The notes below the pieces were generated by a model, which saw nothing but the letters and a program-made list of their open reading frames with translations, was not told the DNA's origin and ran no database searches. From positions 1 to 64,000 of the forward strand of contig OENT01000546.1 in NCBI GenBank assembly GCA_900239685.1: DNA of 64,000 bases. The letters are read 5' to 3'. This DNA is from Rotaria macrura (lineage: Eukaryota; Rotifera; Eurotatoria; Philodinida; Philodinidae). Below are positions 13,689-25,000 of the stretch, one piece after another. How positions within the stretch are numbered: position 1 is the stretch's first letter; each line of letters opens with the position of its first letter. The position numbers and the translations under genes are program-made.

Positions 13689-13892
13689 ATGTCGACAATC
13701 GCCAATAAACAAAAATTAGTAGAACAATTACGAGCTGAAGCCAATATTGAACGTATTAAAGTATCAGTCGTATGCAAGGATTTAATCAAATTCTGTCAAG
13801 ATCATGAAAGAGGCGACGTTCTGGTCCGTGGTTGGGCAGGATTTGAAAGAGAAAATCCATTCAAAGAAAAGCAAGGTTGTGTTACTTTATGA
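13689..13892 (+). CDS. Heterotrimeric G protein gamma subunit
   Basis: One uninterrupted 67-codon exon. It shows the G-gamma layout: an N-terminal helix that pairs with G-beta (KQKLVEQLRAEANIERIKVS), then the DLIKFCQDH segment, then the conserved NPFKEK motif, and a C-terminal CaaX box CVTL. Cys64 should be prenylated, and a final Leu favours geranylgeranylation. The protein anchors the G-beta-gamma dimer to the inner face of the plasma membrane. Length is normal for the family. The first ATG after the splice acceptor is used. Which vertebrate paralogue it matches cannot be said from this read alone. Confidence 0.93.
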   Translation: MSTIANKQKLVEQLRAEANIERIKVSVVCKDLIKFCQDHERGDVLVRGWAGFERENPFKEKQGCVTL

Positions 13893-14190
13893 CTAAGATA
13901 TACGGTGCTAATTTTCTATTCAGTCAAGTATATGCTTGGCATTTTAGCACGTTATTTGCATCGTAGTTGGTATTGAACAAAACAAATGAAATCGGTTTTT
14001 TTAATGTGCAGTTCCGCATTAATCTTATATCATTTCTGCTTTTCTCATTTTATTATCGCTGTGTGTTGTGGATCAAATTTCGTCTACTTCTTCTTTTTTT
14101 TTTGTTTGTTTGCTTATTGTCATTTGATGTTAAGACATAAATATTAATAAAAAAAAATTTTCAAGAATGATGATGACGAATGAATAGAAT

Positions 14191-15270
14191 TCATTGATTA
14201 ATGAGACGAGACAAACTTTTATTTTGCTTGGTTTTTAATAGTTCAATCCATAAATCCGGTACGTCTTTACGAGTTTTATAATGAAAACGAGATACGGAAT
14301 CTTTTAATTTCCTAGAAAAGAAACTGACACATAAAAAGACAGTTATAATCTCGTTTTATAAAATATACCATCTTGTATCTTTTAGCACTGATGTATACTT
14401 TTCTTTTACATCGTAAACATATTTTAGATCAGCTGGATTGATATTGTAATAGTAATTCATTCCAAAATTGTCAAACATACCCTCAAGTACAATTCGTCGT
14501 GGCACTAAATCAGGGGACAATCCTTCGTGCCATTCGACTTCGAGATCATCAACTAATGCTAAACTTTTATCGAGAACCATCTTTTCCAAAATAGGTATTT
14601 CAGCTCCTTCAACCGTAAATTTCACATAGACATAATCGTCATGATGACAATTTTTCATTAGCCATGCTGAAAAATCAATGGCCTGAACAAAAAATGTTGA
14701 ATTCAGATCTATTTTAGACTTTCGTCCTTTTTCTGTTGCATATCCTACTAAGCCATTTTCAGTCCAAACTGCATAATTATAAACATTTCCTTTAATAGAT
14801 TTATGACGTTTGTGTGCTCCTTTACAAGCAGAAAATTTTATTGGATCAGGTTCAAACGCCAAAACATTAAGTATGCCAAAACGTACGACACGTTTTGAAT
14901 GAAAATGTACGAAATAATCGATATCTCGGCCATCGAAACATCCAAGATCAATATAAAAAGATTGACGACTTTTATTTTTTGATCGCGATGGTTTTGTGTT
15001 TAGATGAGGTTCATAATCATAATGATGGTTTTTATGTTGAATACGTGTGCTTTCTTCAAATTTGGGATCTGTTGAAATTACACTGGTTGATTTTTCATAC
15101 ATCTGGTCTGCACGTTCAATTAAATGAAATGTGCATAATATAAATATACTTAGAATCAAAAATAAAACTATGTTCAACTTGGTTGATATTAAACGGTGCA
15201 ACGAAAAATCAGGAACTTTGATGATTGTTAAATCAGCACCAAGTTTATGGACTATTGCGTACCTTTTCAT
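14191..15270 (-). CDS. FkbM-type methyltransferase-like type II membrane protein
   Basis: Two exons (15270-14369 and 14311-14191) join in phase 2 across a 57-bp intron to give 340 residues. A single membrane segment lies at about residues 30-52 (KLNIVLFLILSIFILCTFHL), preceded by a short basic cytosolic tail, as in Golgi type II enzymes. The lumenal part has a SAM-binding-like motif YIDLGCFDGRDIDYF at about 106-120 and an acidic turn FEPDP, in the order seen in the FkbM methyltransferase family. Animal relatives of this type are mostly uncharacterised and may modify glycans or lipids; that is inference. The ATG sits two bases after a 3' splice-site-like TTTTCAG. A reading without the intron would stop early and lose the conserved basic tail. 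Confidence 0.75.
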
Positions 15271-16360
15271 TTCTGAAAATTATTACAAGGGAGTAAACAT
15301 TCTTGGTTAGATTCAAAGAGTAGCATTTCAATTCACGCAGACGAACATACTTTCTGTTACATCGACTAGTTGCTGATTTACTTCGAATATATTATGTACG
15401 AAGAAGCTTTATCTAGAAAATATAAATGTACTTGTATTTCGTTAGGGACACCCTGCACTTGACTATCATTCAAGTCCAATAGAAGAAAAAAGGAGAAAGC
15501 ATATGACTATAATTACGAACAAATATATATTTTGTTTTACAAGCAGCCTATTGAAACTAAAAGAAACCGTTTCGATATGATGAACAAAGAAATATATGCG
15601 TGCGTCAGTTATTATCGTCTGAAATTGTGAATAAATGTAAAAACCGATATCGAATGACTCACTTGTAAGCATCGACACAGTGCGAAGAAAAAAATAATAA
15701 AATTGATCCCATACTTTTTCGAACGGGCCAGTTATCAGATAAACGTGACTTTTCATGCATAAATATATGCACAAATCGGCACTTGTCAATCAATGAAGAC
15801 TTCCTTTTTTTCCTATCCACTAAATAGTATATCGGAACGAGATATGAATAATGATTCAATCACATAATTATGATCATTCAGTTTCATCGAATTTTATCTC
15901 ATGCAATTAACGCAATGTGTTTGCCAACACTATACTTAGGAATATTAATTAGAGATAACCTTGAGAAAATCATCGACAAAATTTTGAACCGATATGAGAA
16001 AGAAACAAAAATAAAAACACACCCAAAACTACATCTACTAACAGTAAGAACAGAAAAAAATGACTATACTTTCGGGTGCACAATTGAGACCAGAATAGAA
16101 ATGAAATTTCACGGGATACGCTTCAGTTGATAACATTATCCCATTCATATATCCATATGAATCTGTGATTTCTTTTCTTTCTTTACATTTAGTCAGCTAT
16201 AAACATAAATCATCATATTGTAAGTATGTTAACTACTACTATTTGCGCTGATTCTGAATGTGCTTTTAAAGATAACAAGCCTACACAGAACAAGCAACAA
16301 ATAAACATTAAATTAGTATATTCATAGTTAATAAATCGTTCTATTATTTTATTATTATTA
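15271..16360. other. Intergenic, nothing recognised
   Basis: AT-rich sequence between two minus-strand genes. Several 60-107-codon frames exist on both strands, but none has plausible composition, splice context or a domain. An ATTATTATT run near 16350 precedes the stop of the next gene. Confidence 0.5.
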
Positions 16361-17030
16361 TTAATCAACATTATCGTGTTCATTGTCATTTGTAATTGCA
16401 TCATCATGTTCATTGCCTTGTACTTCTTCGTGTTGGCTTGTTTTTTCAGTAGTTGTATCAGTTTTTTCTTCGTCCTTGGCATCGCATGATTTAGGTGCTT
16501 CTTCCGATTTTGTTTCCTTTTCACTATCTTCTACAGTCGATTGGATTTCATTAGTGTTCTTATCATCACTAACAGGTGTTTGTGCTGTTGCGCTTACGTC
16601 TATAGTTGACAGTAAAATATCTTCTTCGACTTTTACTTTATTTAAATCATCATCATCATTTTGAGCAGTTAAAGTACCATTTTTTTCTTCTTCAGCTAAT
16701 TCTACAAATGGCTTTTCATCTTGTTCCGTCACCATAGTCGAAGATGTAGTTTCGTCGACGTTTATCGCAGTATGAACATCGACAGCAGAAGTAGCTATGC
16801 AAAAAAAAAAGAAGTCACAACGTCAAAAAACCAATGTAATTAAAATAATTTACAATAATAAGTATTGGTTACAGACTCTTGATCTCTAATGACATGTGCT
16901 CTTGTTACTTCGCATAATGCGATAGAAGCAAGGATGGCAGCTAAAAGCCTGTGGACAAAAAAACAAATACAACATGAGAAGTTCGTTGATTGTAAGTTGT
17001 TCCAATGGAAAATGCATACTTGATATTCAT
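16361..17030 (-). CDS. Small secreted, highly acidic Thr/Glu/Asp-rich protein
   Basis: Three exons (17030-17020, 16948-16854, 16794-16361) join exactly in phase to 179 residues; introns are 71 and 59 bp. The first exon codes only MNI plus two bases of a Lys codon. The product begins with a clear signal peptide, MNIKLLAAILASIALCEVTRA, and is followed by a disordered acidic chain dense in Glu, Asp, Thr and Ser with few hydrophobic residues. There are no cysteine frameworks or known domains, so I cannot name it. Secreted acidic proteins can bind calcium or form extracellular matrix, but that is only a possibility here. It lies upstream of, and on the same strand as, the methyltransferase gene. 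Confidence 0.7.
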
Positions 17031-17464
17031 GACGAATTGAATATTGAAGTAAATGTCTATGAAATTCGTATAGTGAACTGTTGTTTTTATATAGTAACTG
17101 ATAAGCAGCTGTGTTCATCGACATTTTACAATTGGTTTTGTCTCGTTTGTTTATTGATAATCGTATCAAGTAAGGGAGAGAAAAAAGAGAGACAGACTAT
17201 GTTCATCAGATAAGAAATTTATACGAAGGCTCCCTTCATGTCGTTTATCTTTCAAGTGTTTTGTTCAAAGTTCAAGTGCACGACAATCTTTTAGTAGTTT
17301 AAGAAGAACATAGATTAGTTCAAGTTAAACTTGACAACATATATTTAAACAGAGCTTTGTGATTTATTTTCAAAGATTTTTGATTTTCAACAAACAATAG
17401 TAAGAATAACAAAAGAAATTTGCATTGAAGAGAAGAAACGAACATGTTGTCCTTCCGTTTTCGA
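17031..17464. other. Intergenic, nothing recognised
   Basis: About 430 bases between two minus-strand genes. It presumably contains the promoter of the acidic protein gene and the 3' end of the coiled-coil gene. No element is recognised. Confidence 0.5.
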
Positions 17465-18526
17465 TCAGTGTTTACGTGATTCAGATGATGTTGGTGACGA
17501 GCCATCTGATGATTTCAACGTATCAACATGTGTTGTTGTTGCTGCTGCTTTGCCGTTTGTTGTTGAATGATCGTGACTATGTGGATCAGATGCGCTGACT
17601 GACTTCGTCGTAATCACCTATCATAGAAAAATAAACATGAAAATGATTTCAAACGAATACGATTAAGTTTATAGACTGTTGTCGTTTTCGATGAAAGTCG
17701 ATGTGAAGATTCTTCATGTTCAAGAGCAACAACTTGTTCAGTAATTTTTGCTACAAGACAAAGAATCACATAATATATGTTATGAAAAGAAAAAACAAAA
17801 AAATGGAGCATATTTACAAATCTCTGCACTACTTTGTGCTTGAGCATTTTTAAGAACATTCTAGAAGAAAAAGAAAGATGTTATTTAGAATGTAAAGAAA
17901 ACGAAAAATGTCGGACTAACTATTTTTAGACGATTAGCTTCTACATTAACATCATCAATACGTTTACGAGCTGTTTCAAGTATAAGCTGTTGTTGAATGT
18001 CAAGATCTTTCTCAAGTTGGACAAACAGAGCAGCTTTTTCATTATCAAGCGTAGCGATAAATTCTTCTAATTTTGCTTTGAAATCATTTTCAATTTCTAA
18101 AACATTAAAAACCAATGACAATTGAAGATAAACTGAAAAATAGAAAAATAAAATTTCACCAGCTGTTCGTAGATTAGCATCAGCAAGAAGTTTTTGCTGT
18201 TGTACTTGCGTATCAGCAACAATTTTCTTAATCGATTCACCAACAGCTTCACTAATTTCTTCAGTTCTTTTCCGTGAATATTTGTCAACTTGATGGCAAG
18301 TTGTTCCTTAATTTTACACCTAAGTTTTCGTTATTTTTGTATTCTCTTTATCAAACATACCTAGTCGAGCCATAAGATCGGTTATCTTTTTGCTATTTTC
18401 AACACTCATCTTCGATTGAGTTTCACTTTTAACAGTAGATTCAACATGAACATTATCTGCTTGTGCTGAATGAACTTGAGCTGAATTTGATAGTGATTTT
18501 GCGCTAGGCGAAGTTACACTAGACAT
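17465..18526 (-). CDS. Hydrophilic alpha-helical/coiled-coil protein, unknown family
   Basis: Six exons (18526-18361, 18306-18160, 18096-17921, 17860-17818, 17750-17677, 17617-17465) join in phase to 252 residues; all introns are 54-67 bp. The N-terminus (1-50) is Ser/Val/Gln-rich and probably disordered. Residues about 55-195 are a nearly unbroken charged helix rich in Lys, Glu, Gln and Ala (for example IENDFKAKLEEFIATLDNEK and DLDIQQQLILETARKRIDDV). The tail is Ser/Thr/His-rich and disordered. There is no signal peptide or membrane segment, so it is probably cytosolic. The layout (disordered ends, long amphipathic helix, no fold) resembles stress-related hydrophilic helical proteins such as tardigrade CAHS or LEA proteins. 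I see no motif proving homology. An ordinary coiled-coil scaffold is equally possible. Confidence 0.8.
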
Positions 18527-21500
18527 AGTTAGCTAATTTGTATAAATAGTAAGTAATGTGAATAAATCCTCGATAAAGATACGTAATGACGAGAAAATGA
18601 AAAGTTCAATTATATATGTGTGTGTACAGCGATGCGTCGTTGTCGATAGAGGCCTAGATTATTTTCTTTTATTGCTGTCTATGGAACGCCACTTCACGTG
18701 TTTTCTCTCCAAGAGAAATGAAATTATTGTTTTATTATCCGTCCGCCAAGATACGAGAATAATGATGGCGTAAGAATTGTTTGATAATCATGCCATCGCT
18801 TCTTGATCTCTTTGATGGATACTGGCCACTATCTATTGCAACCATAAGTAATTCTATCGGAATTTTCCTTTTCTAATAATATGTTACACATGAATATGCG
18901 CATATTTTGGTGAGAAATCTGCCAACTATCTTAATCAGTGCATTTCTGACGTATTTGTGAGAGTGCGAATTTATGACTGATAAACGATGGTTGTAAATCA
19001 ATCACACATCTAAGCAAACATTCATACTACACATTCTATTATTCCTATTCTTCGTTCTGAAGTGTTCTCGTATCCATCGGTTCTGTACTCATCAATCATA
19101 AAATCTGTCGTGTTCTCTATCAAGTGAATCACTTCATCCGACACGAAGAGTGTTAATCATTTGGCTAAATTCTATTATTTTAGGCAGAAAAATTAGAGAT
19201 TTTGTATGAACCATCAGCTAATGGTAGAGTCATAATTATATCCGTATGTTTTCTTTTCTATATTATTGAAAAAATAGTCTCTTATGTTTCAACTTTGATA
19301 GTTAACTGTAATCAGACAAAAGAATTTAACACATAAATCACATGACTATATTCATTTAGTTGAAAGGGAATTGTAACCTTTTTCTTAAGATTGAATCAAA
19401 AATAGTTATTCAAAATATTGAGATATGGAAAAGTAGTAACCGCCAATATATCAAGCTTTTTCTTCTTCTTCTCTTCCACACATATGATGTCTTTCTCACA
19501 GATCGTGTCGTCGTCGATCGTATGCTGCTATCTACATTATTTTTTATGTGTAATTTCTTTCTTGATGTTACAAACAAGATATTGCTGTTGAATGGCGCAG
19601 ATACGAAATTTCTGTATTCATGTGAAAATGAGGTTGAAGGTCTTTGGCGTGCGCTTAGCTTTTTTAAAAACAATTGAAACAGAAAAACTCATCAAAAGAA
19701 TTATTCCGCTGCCAACGCTACATACAATTTAACAGCTTGACATTTTCAAAGAAACGTTCTATCAAAAAACGATTTATCAATCGAAACCTAAGACCTATGA
19801 TTAAGAAAAGGAAATGTTTACTAATGTGAATAGTTAGGTACTGTTCATCACTTTCTCAAAACTCATTGGTGATGTTTTCGGAATCTTAAACTGATCGTAT
19901 CGTTTCCGAAGATATTCATAGTCGTGTACTGTGCGACATTTTAAAAACGAACGTACAATCAATGACGAGTTTAACGAGTGCGAAACAAAACATAACACTG
20001 ATAGCGTGATTTCAATTTGTAAAACTTTAGTTAAACACAACAAGTAAATATAAATATATGAGTGGATTGCAAAATTATTGTACCGTTTCTAGCAAAAATT
20101 CGAGGAAAAAAACAACTTTTTTGTTTTTAAAGCTTGTAGATGGTGCATGGTATCACACTACATGTGAGAAAAATATAAACAAAAATATTCCCGATCACCA
20201 CTGCTACTACTGAATTCGTCGAGATACAATAGTTTCTTAAAATATTCTAGAATCTCATAGTGGTATGGATAGAAACATTGTATGTGAAATATTCAAGTAT
20301 AAGCAGGGCATATCATTGTATCGAGATCAGTCACGCTGTCTGGATGATGTGAGAAGTTTTTCTAGATCGACCTGAGGCATTAATTCATGTGAAAGTCCCT
20401 ATAGGAGAATTAATTGTGAAGGTTTTAAAAGGATTTTCAAAATTAGGTAGATAGGAGATGATATTTGATAATATTTTAATTAAACCAGAACGGTATACAA
20501 ACAGCACAAAGAAAATTAGTTGATAGTCCCTGAAGCCAGAAAGATATTCATATACTATGCGCTGTAATTATCTTAAGTTTCTAGCGTAGTTGCTCAACAA
20601 ACAAATTCGCGTGACACGTTTCAATTAATTTCTATTTTTCTCAGAAACTACCTGTTGTCGGGTGATGATATTTTGAACATTAGTTCATCAGCATAAGTCA
20701 ATCGAAGGGGCAACATTTTATTGGAAACAAAAATAAGTTATGTATAAAATAAGATGAAAAATCTCGAAGAACATTTACCCTACGAACTAAATTTTCCAAG
20801 TGTTCTGTTATATTTATTCTTAACAAAAAAGAAATTATGACGGATGGTTTAATCTCAAGGTCATTTTTAATCTCGCTTTACTGATAATGAAGGAATCAAT
20901 GTACATCCGCTATTTTGAACATAGTACGAACAAAATATAAATGAAAGAAAATCAATCAATCTGATACTCAAAAGTCAAAACTATTTACTTGATATTCGTC
21001 AACTTTGGAAATTCAGAGAACAAGAAAAAAAAGCAGTTATACATCACTTTTTATCAATGAATGGCACTAAAATTCAATCTTCTTCAACTTAGGAGCATAA
21101 TATTTCAGGATTAACTTAATAGAAATTCGTGATTTTTGCTATCATAATGAAGACTTCATAAAAAAATCGCAAGGGTTGATGAAGAGAAACTGGAGATATT
21201 GAACTTCTACATGTAAGAATATATAGTACGGTGCCATCATTTTTTAATTCATTCATATGCATGTATATCATTCATGAGAACACGGTGAGGTAATGAAAGT
21301 AAAAGTGAATAAGAAGAGTGACATTACTGAGAACTAAAGACATTCGGGAGACAAAAAATAGATAACATATTGTTCTCTTTGAATAATGATGATATCGTGA
21401 CTGAGTGAAGATAAACGAATATGTAACGATCGAATATGATCAATTCATAATCCTTGTAGTAAGAATTCGTTTGACTGCACGTTATAAGTGTCCAAGCTCG

Positions 21501-22028
21501 TGTGGACTGTTCTTTGAGAGGGTCTATGCAATTTTTAAATTATATTCAACCATTTCTCTAAAGCCTAAAAACACTTTCGGGGTATTCAAAATTTTCACAT
21601 TACAAATTTGCTCTATATAAACATTTGAAATTGTTTAAAATTTTCTTGATCTTGATTTGAGTATGCATGATAACATGACTTCCATATGATAAATGAAAGT
21701 AATCGTCAAAAGTATGCAGACTATCAGAAGTATTTTAGTTTCCTCGCCATTAAATTAGAAACTATTTTTAGCAAAACAAAAGAATTTCAATAATTTATTC
21801 TGCTTAGTGTCATTCTTTTTTTTTATTAAGTTGTTGCAATCAACGTTTTCTAAGTCATTGTTTGAATAAATATAACTGTACATGAATAACAATAACAAAA
21901 AATAGACTATATGGACGTATGTGTATATATATATATATCAGCACCGAAAAAAATTTGCATATGAAAAACGAGCCCTTGTGTACAGTAGATGAAAAAAAAA
22001 GAAGAAAATTAAGAAACCACATGAATGA
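18527..22028. other. Long intergenic region, no gene recognised
   Basis: About 3.5 kb of AT-rich sequence. Frames of 60-105 codons near 19360-19680, 19834 and 21405 lack domains or credible splice context. An AT dinucleotide run lies near 21928-21938. No repeat structure comparable to the foldback elements was seen. Confidence 0.5.
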
Positions 22029-25000
22029 CTACATGGGGCTTTCTGCGATTTGAACACGACGTGTTGGTTTCCGTTTTGGTGTTGTTATATCGGATGTTCG
22101 TCCAAATTTCACGCCACGCCTTGTAACTTTATATTGACGATGTACAACTGATTGAGTACCGAGAATATTTGCAAGTTCATCGTAATCTACTTCGCCATGA
22201 TGTTCATCTGTGATTTCAGTTGTATCATCAACGAAACTATCATCTTCATCGTATGTATCATCATGCATTGTCATATTGGGTAATTGAGAATAAATATCTT
22301 CGATCGGTACTGGTGGTGGAGGCGGACGAAATTGAATTTTTGGACTTTTTATACTTTTCAAATATACACTTCTCATATCAATATTAGCCATTTGTGTCAG
22401 AATTTGTCGATCATCAATAAAATGATCATGTTCATTATGTTCAGGATAAGCATTTTCATCGTCATCTTCATCTGATGATATTCCATTGGTAAATGTTTCA
22501 TCGACAATAGCTTCACGATCGAGAAAATCTGATGCAAGACGTCGATGAAAATGTCGATTTTGTTGTTCAACATTGAGATCTTGTGTACTTTTAGTTTTCT
22601 TTCTTTCCATCAAATCAGGTGTTGTCGTTGAAAGATGACGGATACGTTTTTTTGATGGAACACGTCGAATTGGTGTGTCATATTTATCGGAACATGTGGT
22701 AGTGTTAATGTTTTTTATTGCTTCACATTTAGTACTAAAACAGAATTTTAAAAGAATCAATCTATTAGGCAAGATTATTGGCGAATTTTTATTGAAAGGG
22801 AACAAAATGAAATTTTAAAAAATGCATTAAACTTCTTCATATGAACGAACATGTTCAAATTCTAGGAAAGATACGAACGGTGAATTCCGAGAGAGAGAGA
22901 GAGAGCAGCGATTGAAACTAGAAAAAGAAATCACAATCCATCAGACTGAAATCAAATGTTCTACACTGAAATTTTCTAGTACAACAATTATAATCCTTTG
23001 TTAGAAAGTCTCTACATATAAGATCTTTTCTAATCATTACGAAGTCTGTTTCTAGGAACGCAAATATCACTATTAATACTCATTTTTTTCTACATTTTCG
23101 ATGAGCTGAAACAACGTCTAATCAAATATTTCTCAGTTGAACTTAATATTTACTAGTAAATACTAATATAACTACGTAAATCAACACTATCCTTGTCACA
23201 TTGATCATTAATGCGATAAACAATTGTAAAATCTGACGATATTTGATTATTTTATTCTCGCAAGTTTAGTACATTTGTGATTTCCAAATTAAAGCAGTTC
23301 TAGAATACTTTGATCATTTCGGAATGCAAACAATATGAACCTATGAAGCAAAAAATAACTTTCTGACGGGAATGAAAAACAACCGATAAGGACGTTTCTA
23401 TTATTAAATTGTCGTTATTGAAAAAGACAGTAATTCGTCGCGGTCAGTCAACCATGAAGTACATTTAAGATATATTTATTAACATTCATTTACACTTAAG
23501 ATTTTATACTCTTGAAATTCCTGATGTTCCCTATCCTTCTGTCTTTGTTTTGAATGAAATATACAGTCATGTGTATAATGGCCTTCTTTATTCTTGTTTA
23601 AACTAATTTGATAAATGACTCGAGCATATTTCTACAAAACGTAAAACCTTGGTTCAATCAATACCATGTTCTTTTCTATTTGATCAGCTACTAAACTTAA
23701 GAAGTATTCGAATAAAAGAAACTTTCATTAATGAAATCAAACTCTCGAACTCCTTTGATTTCGATAATTCATCTACTTTTAATTTTAAAACGATCGGATT
23801 TTTTATGCTTTAATCAATGAAATCTTCGAACAAGAACAAAACATGAGTTCGATTCAGTAATCACAAAAAAATAGAAGTAATTTTCTCGATAAAAGAATCA
23901 AGATGATTTAAATTAATTTTTTCAAAGTATTTCGAAAATAAAAGCGATCTGATCGAACTTCATTTGTCTATGAATTTCATTTCGTTCTAAATGAATAGTC
24001 ATCATAGTTCGAAAAGAAGCATATCGATAGGAAAGAATGATTTTTTATTTTCTTGAGAAGTTCTAACGATTGATCGAAGTATAATTTTACGATGAAAATA
24101 ATTTGATGCATATTTTTTTCAAAGGCGGACGAAAAATGATGACTTACATGTCAAGTGCATTATCTAATTGTTCATCACTATCATCAAGATCATCAAAACT
24201 AAACTCTAGATCGAATTTTGGAAGTGTAGCATCAGCTGTTTGAAGATTTTCTTGATTTTGTGTATTAATTCTGTTAGAAAGAATCAATACAGGGCTCGGA
24301 TTACTTATTTGATTCGTTGATGATTCAATATGTTTGTTGAAAGCTTCTAGTAATTCATCGTCGTCCATATCATCATCGTCGAAGAGTTGTTTTTGTTGAG
24401 ATTTCATATCGTTTAATTGTAATGTCGGTGATGAATGAGATGTTTGCGATGCTGGAAATAGATCGTCCATGGTAACATTAAAATTTCCTATAGTTTCATT
24501 ATTATCTTGTATAGATTTCTCTGTTGTTCTTGTTGATGTTTGTGAAAGATCAGCTTCTGCATGTGAATATGTGATATTAAATGATGAACCGGCTTAAAAA
24601 TCAAAAGATTATATATTAATTATCCTAGTTTGTTCTAAGACAAACTACTTACTACCAAATAAATCTCCACAATCGATTTCTTCATCATGAATTTCTTCTT
24701 GTTGTTGATGAATAATCGGTTGAAGATTTAACAATCGATCACATTCTTCTGGCATTTTTATTAGATCCAGTGGTGAGCATGTTCGTTTTCTTTTGATTTG
24801 TTCCTTTAATTTTGATTGATCATACGGTGATGGCATTGTCGGTCGACTTGGAATAGTGGTTTCGATTCTTATTGTTTCATGTTTCGTTATTTGTTCCTCA
24901 ATGGGCCATGTCTAAAAATAGTTTTCATTCCTTGCTATTACATAGACAATATATGGAAGACTTCTTTTGACATTGAAGAACTAGACTCGACAAGTGTTTT

